This document shows positions 45,745-57,900 of a stretch of 64,000 nucleotides of DNA, piece by piece. Source of the stretch: Bugula neritina. Taxonomy: Eukaryota > Bryozoa > Gymnolaemata > Cheilostomatida > Bugulidae. The number at the start of each line of letters is the position of its first letter. Position 1 is the first letter of the stretch. A program made the position numbers and the translations under genes. The notes under the pieces were generated by a model. That model did not search any database. It was not told the origin of the DNA and saw nothing but the letters and a program-made list of their open reading frames with translations. The DNA lies in the NCBI GenBank assembly GCA_964035545.1, contig OZ037766.1, positions 3,096,501-3,160,500 on the forward strand, written 5' to 3'.

Positions 45745-48700
45745 CAAAATACTGGTTTGACTCAACAACTCAATTTAAGCCACTCAATGCACACTGCCTA
45801 ATGGCGTGTATCGAAAAGTAGAAACATAATTTTAATAATTTCAGTTTATTAATTTTCCTTTGATGTTTGACATCTGCAGGAAGATCAGCAAAGGATATGG
45901 TCAAAGTAGACAAGCACCAAGCGGATGAAGAAAGAGTCCAGTCTTTTGATTTATAAATGGTAAAATGTATAGAACAGACACTTATAAAGTACATTGGTGG
46001 TTTACTGTTGATAATTTTGAAATAAAATAATCTAATGATTACTTACTAAATCATGAAGGCATGATCAACACTTTGTCTACCCGAAAGTTCACATACACTA
46101 ACCTTAAGTACTTAATGTGCAGGTCACATTGTTTAGTGCATATCTATCTTTAAGTAGAGACAGCAATCATACTTGGAAAGACATTCATATGCTTTTTAAA
46201 ACCATAAAGTACATATATTTATTTAGTACATTCCATGTATGTCTTAACCTGGCTGAATTGTTATTGCAATAGTTTAGTGTGTGTGCGTGCACAATGGAGT
46301 GATAGAGAAAAGTAAAATAGAGAGAAAACAAGAGAGATATAGAGATAAAAAAATAGAAATAGAGAATAAAAAGAAGATACATAATAGAAAATATGAAATA
46401 CATACTAGATGCAGGAATTAAAACAATTTTACACTGCCACTGCTTAAAAACGGAATAAAGTAGATGTTACTTTATCCTTCAATGCTAGTGAATGTCGGTA
46501 GATACAGAGAAGTAGATGGAGGGTTGTAAAAGCTCACGAGTTTCATCAGGTTAAGGTCAAGGTCATGTGCTTAAAACTGCAATCACAAACATAACTATAT
46601 ATGACACCTCTACATGAGAATCATTTACAATAACTTTGATACAAGATTAAACCTAACTTCTGCAAATTACTTGCCAAGAAAAAGGTTTTTAGGGGGGGGG
46701 GAACTATTGGTATGCGTCTACAACCTGAATTTTCCGTTTCAGAATCTGTGTCATCCAGAACTTAATTCACTGATGAGTAAAGGTAGCAACCCTAGTTTGG
46801 CTGTTTACCTTATTTTGCAATACTATATAGGAACATATCATGCTTCTAATTTATTGAAAATCCTGTTTTTTGAACTTATCTAGACACTTTCGTTCCAAGT
46901 TTATTCCTGCCCAGGGGCTGAAACAATTAAATTAATGGCTGTAAATTTGTAGCAATATGTAGCTGTTAGCAATAAGCTGTTGATGGATAATTCAAATATA
47001 CAAATTGTCACATTGATTTATAATTTTTACACGCGTCAAACAATGCCTGTTAGAGCCAACATTTAATTTTCCAGCTGGCTTTCAAGTCGCCTCATTTAAT
47101 TTTTAAGTATAGAAAAACTTTACAATATACGCAAACTGTTATTAATTTTGCCTTTTCAACAATATTCGGAGCAAAAACGTCAAAAGTTTCTTTTTCCTAG
47201 CACATTTTAAGGTAAAAAAGGCGGATTTGAATTGAAAATATATGGCATGCCTCTTTGTTATTGACCTGAGCAATTCAGAATAAATTAGAATAATTAAATG
47301 GCCTTTAAATTAATTAGTTGCTAAACTATGACAAACAGAAAGTTGCTCTCAGATAAATTCGGTATATCTCTTAGAGTAAATTAAAATTTAGCCGGAAGTC
47401 AATTAAACTTTAATGGTTATTGGCTAACGGCATTTGTGCCAAAACAATTTCAAGTTTGATGGATGACGTCAAATAAATACTTTTGATAATGTTATAACTT
47501 TGATATATCCCGATTACAGTCAATCAAGCCAATCATTGTATCTTGCAGTGCTGTGACAGTATTTAGTTTAGCTTCAGTATATGCAGCACTACCTTTGGTC
47601 TCACAAAAGGTACAGATTGATTGTGGCTTTTGGTATCAATACTAAAAATATTCTTTTTACTGGAAATAAAAGTTTTTTTTTGTCCAAATAGCATCAAAGC
47701 ATACAACACTTATGTTAGTATTGAGTGTATAAATGTGATCGTAAGCCAGGAGTTGTACTGGAATTAATGAAAAATATCAAACATACTGACAATGGAGAAG
47801 CAAAAGATTTGATGTTGAAAAATTTGAAATGCTAAAATAACAGCAATTTAGTAGCCTGCAATTTCATTATATTCGATAATTTTCACACTGGCCTAGCACT
47901 AGTGCCCTGATACACCTATTTTACCTCAGGGGAGGGACAAAAATAATTCGTAAAACTTAGTATTAGATGTGATAATGGTTCCAATAAATGGGTTAAAGCA
48001 GTTGTGGAACAACTCCAACTCCAAACCAGAAGTTAGAAACTAAAGCTAAGAACACAAATGTAAAGTAAATTTTCTGATGGCATACATTCTCGCAGGAAAT
48101 AAACTTGATTACAAGGAAAGACAATTTCACAAGATAATTATCATTATTATAGCTAAAACCTTAATTAAAAGCTGAAAAATATTGTGTGTATTAGGAAAAG
48201 GATACGTTTTGAAATAAATATTAATTGTTTTTAGTTCAATCTTGTTTCTAGTTGGTGCAGGCTATGCTCATGTAGCTATTTTAATGTCAGCAAACAATTG
48301 ACTAACAAGTTATATAAATAAAAAGTAAATAAAATAGTTGTAACATTAATAGGTGCATATAGACAGCTATAGTGAGAATTAACGGAGTATGCCTTTCATT
48401 AAATACATAGTATTTTACAAGTCATTTAGCTTTGGTTTTAGATTTTTATGCTAAAAGTATTATATAGGTTTTATATCTAACTTTTATTTAATATATTGTA
48501 TAAACATGAAATGGCTGTTAAAGTAAGAAATAGGCAACTCCTAACTTTTTATAGAACCAGAATTATCAAATCACAAAAGTCACAAATATTAAAAGTTTTG
48601 TGCAAAAACAACCGTTGCATGGCAACGAAGCAAATAAACTTAGAAATATTACGTTGAAACATTTGAAGTATATAAAGTAACTCAAAACTTGAGAGAAGAT

Positions 48701-51700
48701 TTTTGGTGAATTCACACAGGTTTCAAGATCTGTTTAAGTAAGGACTGCTCTTGACCCTCCCACAAACCTGCCTTGAATCGTTCTTTAAAACATGGACTAC
48801 ATGTTAATGTTTTTCATGCAAAATTGACCAAGATAAAGCAGTTTTAAATAGGCCTGATTTAAAACGACAATTGTGCCTCGTAAAACAACCTTACTGTCTA
48901 ATAGTCCAATTACAAGATACCCAATCCAGCTGCATAGCCCTATCATCTTTGAACTGATTACGAAATCAATGCATGTAGACATGCAGAGAGTCTGTCATGC
49001 TGTCAACATTGTTTTGTTGACTGAATCTGAGCAGAATTGTGTTAGCTATAATATGGTAATAGAATCATATAATGCTAAATTATTTCAAATCATGTAAATA
49101 CATATATCAAGTGTCTAGATTGTGTATAAAATTAGCTTAAAATATACTTTATGATATACATCTAATTACATTTTGTGTTGCTTGATATGGTGAAAACACA
49201 CGCTGATGAATTATTCTACTATAAAATGTTGGTGCTTTTTAATCATACTTGAGTCTACCATGACTTGTAATCATTATACTTGGGTTTTCTACTGCATGAA
49301 ATATTGTAACACTTAGGAAGTATTATTTTTATACTCTAGTATAACAACTAGAGTAAGTTCTTGTATCAGATAATAGCAGTCATATAATGTCACACTGCAA
49401 ATAAAAGTAGATAGAAAGTATGACCTATTTTATAGTTAGTTGGAGATTGAAAAATAACATGTTATGTAAGCTACTTCTATTTTGTTTTAGTTTTTGACTG
49501 CAAAAAGCTTTACTGTGCTAACTCGTAAATTTCTTTTTACATTTTGGCCTTTATTTTTAAATTTAAGGTCAATTCTTTGTAATTAATGGTTTGAATCATT
49601 TTGAAAAAATCTTGTAATAAATCAATTGGAATATCAAGGATTCCTAATCATTTCAAGAACTACATGTAATATTCACATGGTTCTTCAAAATACTGAATAA
49701 TTATTATAAATCAAACTAAGTTTTGATTATTTCAGTTCATCAGTTATTATTTTTCTTTTCATTAATCCTTTTAGTACATGCAAATAAACAATTTCTGCAA
49801 TAAAAATATTTTTTGTTCCCGTTGGTAACACAAGTTTCATGCGAAGCATTAATAACCTATCTGCCTTTACAATCAGGTGGAGCACCCTTCATCAACTTGT
49901 AAAGTAGGCTAAAATTTATTACAAAATTAACTAATTGTGATTCATTTAATTGCAAAAGATCAACAAAGACCTGCAGGGTTAATCAGCATTCTTTTTGAAT
50001 ACTTTTAGCTCTTCGTCTTTGAGGACATTTATATGATGCATAATTTGACATTCACATGGGCAGATGAGTATCACCATCAATATTTAAAGTATTTTTTTAA
50101 AAAGCTTCTGATGCTAATTTTTTGCTTTTCTACGCCTATCAAAGAAAGTGTTTGGGAGAATGCAAAAGCCCTTGAGAGCTAATGGCATATGTTAGTAAGA
50201 ATTCTTGTATATAAGTGTAAAATTACATGCATTTTTGTGGGCACTGAACAAAGCAAAGCTGGTAGTAAACGCGAGGGCAGTAATGCTGAAATAGCTAATT
50301 AGGCCCCTCCTCTATGGTACTTCCTATTTTGGTTTATAGCAAGTCAATATCTAATGTATGTAGTTTAACATTGAAGCAAAAACTGAGAACATTACAATAC
50401 TTTTACTACAGTATACTCCTAGTTTTATGCAAATACAAATTATATGCCAAGTTTTAGTAAATATATAGTTAATTTACATTTGTAATATTGTTTTTTACAA
50501 AACTCAAATTGCTCTAAATTTTGTTCTTAAACTGCATTGTTACTAATTAATATAGTTGCAAGAGCAGATAATATTAAAATTATAACAGCAAATGTGACCC
50601 AATTTCATGATTTAATCTATAATAAAGACTTTTTTTTCAAATTCAACGTTTTATTCAATTATAATAATTATAATATATAGTGAGAATTATTCAAAGCTAA
50701 AACATTTCTTTTAAATTCTCGTATAGTTTGCAGGATATGGTCATTGAATATGAATTTCTCATTACTTAAATAGTTTAACTTCATTGTTAAAAATAAATAT
50801 AAATCTTTGTTGAACCTACATGTAGGAAAGCATTTCTAATGATAATTTATCTAACATAAGCAAAAATCTTCAAATTCTATTTGCCCTTGACATGTATGTT
50901 TGTTTTCTGTATAGATAAAGAAGAATCAATGTTTTATGGTTAACAAAAACTGGCATTGTATGATACTTACTAAGATTTTTCTCCAAAAGTCATGTAATTA
51001 GACCAAAATAATTTTACATCAGCAAAACAATTTATTTATGTAACAAGAAACTTCATCAGTTTCCTTGTATTTTGTAACAAAACCAACTCGGAGAATGCAT
51101 AGAACAGACAGATTAGCAGCCAGGAAGTCTAGAAATAGCAAAAATGTTAATAATCAGTGGTTTACCGCTGCACTCTTTCTCCTTTTACCTCAAACCACAA
51201 TGGTAGATATTCTGGTTAGAATGACACCAAACTATTATATTTCTAACCAAGAGAGTCAGTACAACCTTAGATGGTACCAGGTAGCCATAAGCTGTTGATT
51301 ACAACACCCCCAAATGACATCCACTATGGTGGATGGGCTGTTAAAACATACAACTGAAAAAACCCAACAATAAATTTTATGATCAATTAACTATACTAAA
51401 TAGTTTCAGACAGAATTAGATATGCACCAAACTAAAAGAAGTACATAAAAGCTAAGAAGGTTTTTCTAAATCTAGATCTTAAGCTGAAGCCTATTAATTT
51501 ACTTAATCTTACACTTTGATTTTGAATATTGTATGTTGAGGTTTTAGAATAAAAATATATTTAGATGGAATTAAAATGATTAATGACCAGTTATAAATAT
51601 AAATTATTAAACCACCAGTAGTATTGTCTGTTTATGCAGATTACTTATTTGTTTGTGGGTAAAAAAGCAATATATGCTAATTTAATTTAAATACTTGATT

Positions 51701-52109
51701 TTATGTGAAAATAATTGCTAAGATAATTAGCATCTCAATGACTCATTTTACATCCTACTAGACAGCAATGAGTCATAATTATACAGACTGTATGCAAGAT
51801 TCAGTAGTACCTATACATACCAGGGCCAACATATGCTAAACTTGGAAATTTATTTTGTCTGTAAGAAAAATTATAGCATATTCATAGGCCATGCAGCATA
51901 AATTTACCGGTGATAATAGTAATGAGTAATAAATTATTTATAGTAGAAGTTATACCTTGAAGAAGCAGCTATTGCAGTAACACAGTAACTGTTGTGGTAT
52001 ATCTATATAAATCAAAATACAACATAACAACTTTATGAAGAACCATGGTAAAAGTTTTAGGTTGGGTTAAAGACTGTCCCTCCCACCATGCTGGAAACAT
52101 TATTTAAGA
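45745..52109. other. Gene-free region between MMP21 and EDRF1
   Basis: No supported gene. Frames near 46.3, 46.6, 48.9 and 51.1 kb are short and have no recognisable domain. A purine-rich AGAGATA tract lies at about 46300-46395 and a G run near 46692. Confidence 0.6.
48614..48626. promoter_or_regulatory. Near-match to an RFX X-box (GTTGCATGGCAAC)
   Basis: Two RFX-type half-sites, GTTGC and GGCAAC, one base short of the 14-base consensus spacing. Weak as a site on its own. Confidence 0.2.
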
Positions 52110-52250
52110 ACTTTTGCTTTAGCCCAGTAGCATTTATGTTGCATGGATGCCCTTTTTCAAATTACCAATAGTCTTGATGATAAAAATTTGATCTCATGAT
52201 CTAGCACTTGCTAGACCAGTGCCCTAACTTCTCAACCACGTCTGCTCTAC
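52110..52250 (-). repeat. Diverged tRNA-derived element
   Basis: On the minus strand: a head with GTGGTTGAGAAGTTAGGGC, a B-box-like GATCATGAGATC in place of the perfect box, then diverged body sequence. It ends exactly where the inverted repeat at 52253 begins. Confidence 0.45.
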
Positions 52251-52252
52251 TC

Positions 52253-52402
52253 GAATTGTTCTATAAGCAGCTCCGAGTTGGAGGTGAAGGACAATTTAGT
52301 TTGGGGTCTCAAGTATAGAGTTGAGGACTTAACTCCAAACTTGACACCCTCAAACTAAAAGCGCCCTTCACCCCCAACTCGGAGCTGCTTATAGAGCAAT
52401 TC
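52253..52402. repeat. Long inverted repeat (about 62-base arms)
   Basis: Arm 52253-52314 and arm 52339-52402 are reverse complements with few differences, including perfect CTATAAGCAGCTCCGAGTTG. A 24-base loop separates them. The structure is that of a foldback element or MITE, or of a transcript able to form a long hairpin. A fragment similar to the CTCCGAGTTG core occurs near 18273. Confidence 0.9.
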
Positions 52403-53106
52403 ATTCTACTCAGAGACCTTAAATTGGTTTGGTGATGAACCTTAAACATGCAAGAGTTGGACCCTCCACTGGAGATTATTCAACCAGAATTAATTGCTGC
52501 TTGCCGGAATATAAAATTATATTTTAGAGTCTAGTATCTGCAATAGACCCAATGCTATAGCATTTACAGAGAACTGACAACTCCTAGTAATTTGACTGTA
52601 TGATAAACAATTAATAAACATAATAATGTTGCGTTGCAAAAGTCAAAGTGTAAAAATTGTTCATGGTTACAATTTGCTGAGTAAAACATAAAAAGTTGGG
52701 CTCCTTTCGATAACCTTTTTAGCAAAACATGCCTAAGATCTACTTGCCAACTCATCAATAAAAATTTGAGATACTGTTCTATATTCTCAGTAACTTTGAT
52801 ACCAGCTACACCCTTAGACTGTTAAGAGGTTCCTGTATCTACCCATATAATACTCTAGATAACTGCAAACAATTAGAAATAATGTCCTAGCTAACACGTA
52901 ATCTTGTCTATATGTTACGAAGTTACAAGTTATTTATTGAGTGTAATTTGTCAATTAGAATTGCTTCTAATTTTAAATAAAATTATGTGTAATTTAATTG
53001 ATTGATGCAATTAAAATGGCACAATTTGCTTACTATTGTAGACTAGTATTTGCATACACTGTGTTTAATGTTTATGCATTTAAAAAGTGTACAAGAGACT
53101 GATCAC

Positions 53107-53194
53107 TTTGTTTTAAAAGATTGCAGTACGTCATGGTTAAAGTAGCAGTTTGTTTTAAAAGATGTTTTTATTGCAGTACGTCATGGTTAAAGTA
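53107..53194 (+). repeat. Two-copy local duplication
   Basis: TTTGTTTTAAAAGAT and TTGCAGTACGTCATGGTTAA both occur twice in order (53107-53144 and 53149-53194), the second copy with a short insertion. A recent small tandem duplication. Confidence 0.85.
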
Positions 53195-54015
53195 AGTTTG
53201 TGAAGTAAAAATATACTTAATAATTGAAATAACAAAACTAAAAATATCGGAACTGCCAAAACAATGGTTTATAATGTCATTGGATTGCAATATAGCCAAT
53301 TAATCTTTCGCACAGTTCCGAAATTGTAGAAAATTGCTACAAATTTTAATTAAACAATAAATCATCATATGGAGAAATTGAGAAGAGCCTTTGTTCTAGA
53401 TTAGAAATGTAGCAAAGGAAGTTATTTTTTGGTGAGAATTTTAGCCTGCACCCAAACCATAACTTTTAAAAAAGCTAAAGAGCATAAGCTATTAAAATTT
53501 CATCACTACTGCACTTAGATGATAATTTTAGAGTGTACACCAAAATGCTTCAAATGATAAAAAAAACTAGAGAATGGAACATTAAAAGGATTTGACTCGA
53601 TTTGTTTTGGTTGCTGTATTTTCAACTTAAAAAAGTATTAGTGAGCCAATTATGATGCTTTTGAAACAACAGTATCTATTTGACACAATCTGCATCAGCA
53701 AATTTGCTTGGAGTGATAATTTAATGGATTTTCTAGCATGACTTTGGATTATAGACGCCTTACTTTTCACCATCACAAGGCAAGCATCATTTCGGTACTG
53801 GACACAAAGTAGGACAGGTCACATGACTATGTCATGCATGACATTCCAACACAGTTTCCCACAATAACGTCCAAGGAAATGAAATAAATGACAGTTCATG
53901 CATTTTTCAACTGAGTCATTAAATCTGTTGACGATAAATGAAAACTTTAAATGGTGTAAAACTGGCCCAAAGTTTAGTTGTCTAAAAACAAGGTTGACGA
54001 GAAAAAAAGACTAAC

Positions 54016-54112
54016 CTGACAGATCTGATTACTCGTACCCTCGGGCACCTGTCGGCACATGCCAACACTGCCATCCAAGAGTACACTGACAGCTTTTTTC
54101 TATTCTGTATGG
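54016..54112 (-). pseudogene. Decayed copy of an EDRF1 exon, downstream of the gene
   Basis: On the minus strand this matches the EDRF1 exon at 55646-55747: AGCTGTCAGTGTACTC and GATG(A/G)CAGTGT are shared, as are an upstream acceptor (TATTATTTCAG) and a donor (CAG|gtta). Similarity continues weakly upstream (GTGTGGGCAC near 54195 and near 55797). Its 5' part is 13 bases shorter, shifting the frame, and the ancestral frame reads through a TAG. It lies about 850 bases past the EDRF1 stop, so it is probably not used. Confidence 0.7.
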
Positions 54113-54967
54113 CTGAAATAATATACAAATAAAAGGTACACCTTGACATGTTATATTGTGACTAATCAATGATTTAATTTCCTGCATTCACCAACTGTGT
54201 GGGCACGAAGAAAGGGAAGTACAGGAACAATCAACATTTCAGCATAATGAAAAGCATAAATTGAATGTATTTTAAATGCATGAAAAAATTGCGTAAGTAG
54301 AAAGACCACAAGGTTTTTACAAGTTCAAATTTATTCATAAGTGAAATATGAAAATATATAGATATGGACAAAGCTAGCTGGAAAAAATGACAGACATATC
54401 ATCACTAATTCATGTAAAAATGACTTGAAAACATTGATAGGGAAAAAACCTGAACAAATCAAATTTTGAATCCTAATTCAAAAAATTTGGAAAGCACCCA
54501 ATTATCATTCTTGTTTCAACAGGATGTAACAGGTCTCTTATGTAGTCTTGCAGATTTTTCAAGATGTGAGAAACTGAAAAAAATTAAATCTAAAATTTGC
54601 TTATTATCCTCTCTTAGAGAATTCTTTTCACAGAACTCGTATAAACATAATTCTGTAATGAGAAAAGATCCACGATTACTGACTAGCTAGACACAAGTAA
54701 CATAAATGCAACAAGACAGCTGCAAGTTAAGTAAAGCACCGCGAAGGAAGGAAATTAATGCACAAAATAACCAATAAAAACAGCCCATGAAGATATAAAA
54801 TATCCAAAGTATTATTTTAAAGTGACATGAGGTGAAATCTACCAGGAGGATATATAAAGCAGTTTACATTATGTACATGATCAAGTTTGCCAGGTGAGTA
54901 TATGAGTGTATGGAGTGAGAATAGGGACGTCCTGGTGGAGAATATCAAGTTGACATTTCTGTATAGT

Positions 54968-57900
54968 TCACAGTTGAGAGAAGATTTGTTTGGTTTCCGT
55001 GTAGGCCTTGCGAATGTTTTTGCAGAGAAAATTGAAGGACTGTTCCTTTATGTTTATTGACAGGGAAATTTTATACATTTCCTTGTATTTCGCAAGTAAG
55101 CCATCGCGTACAATTTGCTCCTTCCTAAAGGAAAATATGTCACTATTACACCATGTATAAAAGTAATATAATACCATGCTATAACTTTGTACCAACACAA
55201 CTGTCTCACTGCACATACAGCATATACAGGCAAATAATGGTGCATGCCGTAAATTGGAAATATTTATAAATGATAGGACATATCTGAGACGCACCGTGCT
55301 TTCCTAGGATTAGTTTTGGGTGCCGAGGCTTCCCTTACAAGAGCTTTGAGCAGATTCTGTAATTTTTCTGAATAAACAGTCAATAACTTCATAGGATTAT
55401 CCCCCTCGCTTTCTAAATTAATACATCAAACCAACACATTAGCTAGCTTTAGTACAGAGAATAAATAGAAAATAAAACAGCGTTACATCGTGAAAAAAAT
55501 CATAAAAAGTTTGCCCTAGAAGCATTTGATGAAATGTTTCTAATTTGAAATTTGTTTCAACACCTCATATTGTAAAAAAGAAAAAAAAAACTTCCAGAGT
55601 GTTTAATTATCCTAATAGAAGGGTGTGAAAATAGGGGGAACCAACCTGACATGTCAACATTCCAAGCACCCTGGAGGCACCTGCCCACACTGTCATCCAG
55701 GAGTACACTGACAGCTTGTTTCAACATTGTCTGACTGGTATTGTAGTCTGAAAGTGAAAGGCATTTTGACACACAGCTACATGTTTTCACAGGTTGTGTG
55801 GGCACACTGATATCAGAAAATACAATGTATTTTAAACCATCAACAAAATCAATGCCATGACTCATCTTTTTCCCTTCTGATAAAACTAAGCACAAGGTTT
55901 AAATATTATTGCCCAAATTCATGATGTGAGTTAGGGAAAATATTCCCACGACAGAAATAGATTTAGTAATTGTCCTCTCAACCAAAACCTCTACAGGCTT
56001 TTACTAATACAGCTGAAATTACATGAGCATTTTTTAAAATAGAAACTTACAAAACATGTTTCAGGAATTAAACCTGAAAAATAAGCTTTACAGGCGTGTA
56101 GCACATATTTTTGAATACAAAAAGTTTAATGAATTGTTGGTATTTAATTTTGTTTGATATTTAAACGCAAGATTTTTACTTTCAAATGTTATGATTCACA
56201 TTAAATTATTTTTAAGATATCATGCATTAAAATTGTTTTCTTTTAAATGATACTTTCAATTTTCAGTAGAGTGAAAACAGTGTGCAAGATAACTTATTTA
56301 TGAGCAAATGGCTAGAAAAACAACAATAAGCTAAGATGATTAAAATAGAAACTTTTTTAAAAGCAAATGCTACCACACAAAATGTATAATTTTTACACAA
56401 AAGCTACATAATATACTCACGCAGTGATAGAACCAACCTGAAGCACGCTACATAAATTTTGGAGTTGTCCCACTCAGGTTAAGATGCACAAATGTGTATA
56501 CAATAAACTCACTGTTATACTCAAACTCATAGAATGCAGATTTCTCAATCAGAACTCTCAGCAACTGAAAGGAGTTGGTGAATGAGGTGTCAGTAGCCAA
56601 GTAGTAAGCTATAGACTTGTCGTAATGAGAGATTGTAAGGGTGCGGAGTCGTCTCATCTTCATGGAATTCTCCTGAGAGACCTAGATATTATATAATACA
56701 TAACTAATACTGATATAAAATCAATGATTACATAATAAATAAAACAACGCTAGAAGCAAAGGTATCCTGCTACCCAAACAAGACAGAGCAGAAATAGGCG
56801 AGATAAAAGTCAAGGCATACACAGGACATCAAATTTCGAGTGTATTCAATTTTCAAAGAAAAAACATCACATGAGATTCAACATAATGAATTAAACAAAC
56901 CAACAACTGCATAGTGTTAATGCTAGCATTACCGGCGACTAATCTTCAACATGTGGATGCAAATGTACAGCAGACGCTAAAAAACAGTGTCTCTTGACCT
57001 TTAAGGTGACTTTAAGGTCACCTTGAGGTGAGCCTTACCGCGCACTGCCTGTAGGCGTGATGGTTCAAGGAAGCGAGCCGGTGGTGTATGACAGCCTTCC
57101 TGTTTCCTATGACAGTGGGGTGAGACTGACAGAGGCTGCAGTATTTCAATGACTTCCCCATCAAGTCCGTCACTTCCCTCTCCACCTACAACCGCACATA
57201 GTCACATGGCCAGACCAATACCCCCACGATGCATTGCGCAGTATGTTTGAAACCTTCTCTATTTTAAACATAATAAATACTTGTATCATATGTATATAAA
57301 ACTTGTACCAGCTGTAAAATATATAAATTTTGTAGAGCCTATACATTAGATTACATTATTTGCTTGTGATAAAATTATAAGACAAACTACAGACAGTTTT
57401 GAGAAAATTTACTAACATTCTTTCAGTGTTGCCACTACTATTACTACGACAATCTACTAATCAGTGTTTTATTCAGAGAGTAGACTAGGAGTTACCTGCT
57501 CACGAGAGACGATAGAGTCACTGGGGTGGTTATCCTGCAGGAGAGACGCAATAGTGAAGTAAATACCAGACAGTTCGAAATTTATCGTATCCCAAATCTC
57601 CGGCGATGTTTCCTTTTTCTCCAAGACAGCGAGAGCTTCCAGATAGTTTTCTGTTGCCTAAAAAAAGGCCGGCATAAATATATAGCTAGTAATTCATATG
57701 ACCGGGGAGATGTATAAGCTTTTACCAAAAAACCCAACATAACTTTAGGAAATTTTATTTTGTTATGCAGCGGAAAACCCAAGACATCCACGCACAAATG
57801 AATTCTTTACAAAACACAGAGAGTTGTTAAAATCATTGAATGATCTTAAAGAAATAAAAGGAAAAGAAGAATTAGGGACGAGTACAACGCAACATATATT

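Noticed and set aside
48797-49097. Overlapping frames on both strands considered as a transposon fragment
   Set aside because: No transposase or reverse-transcriptase motif, and no terminal repeats found.
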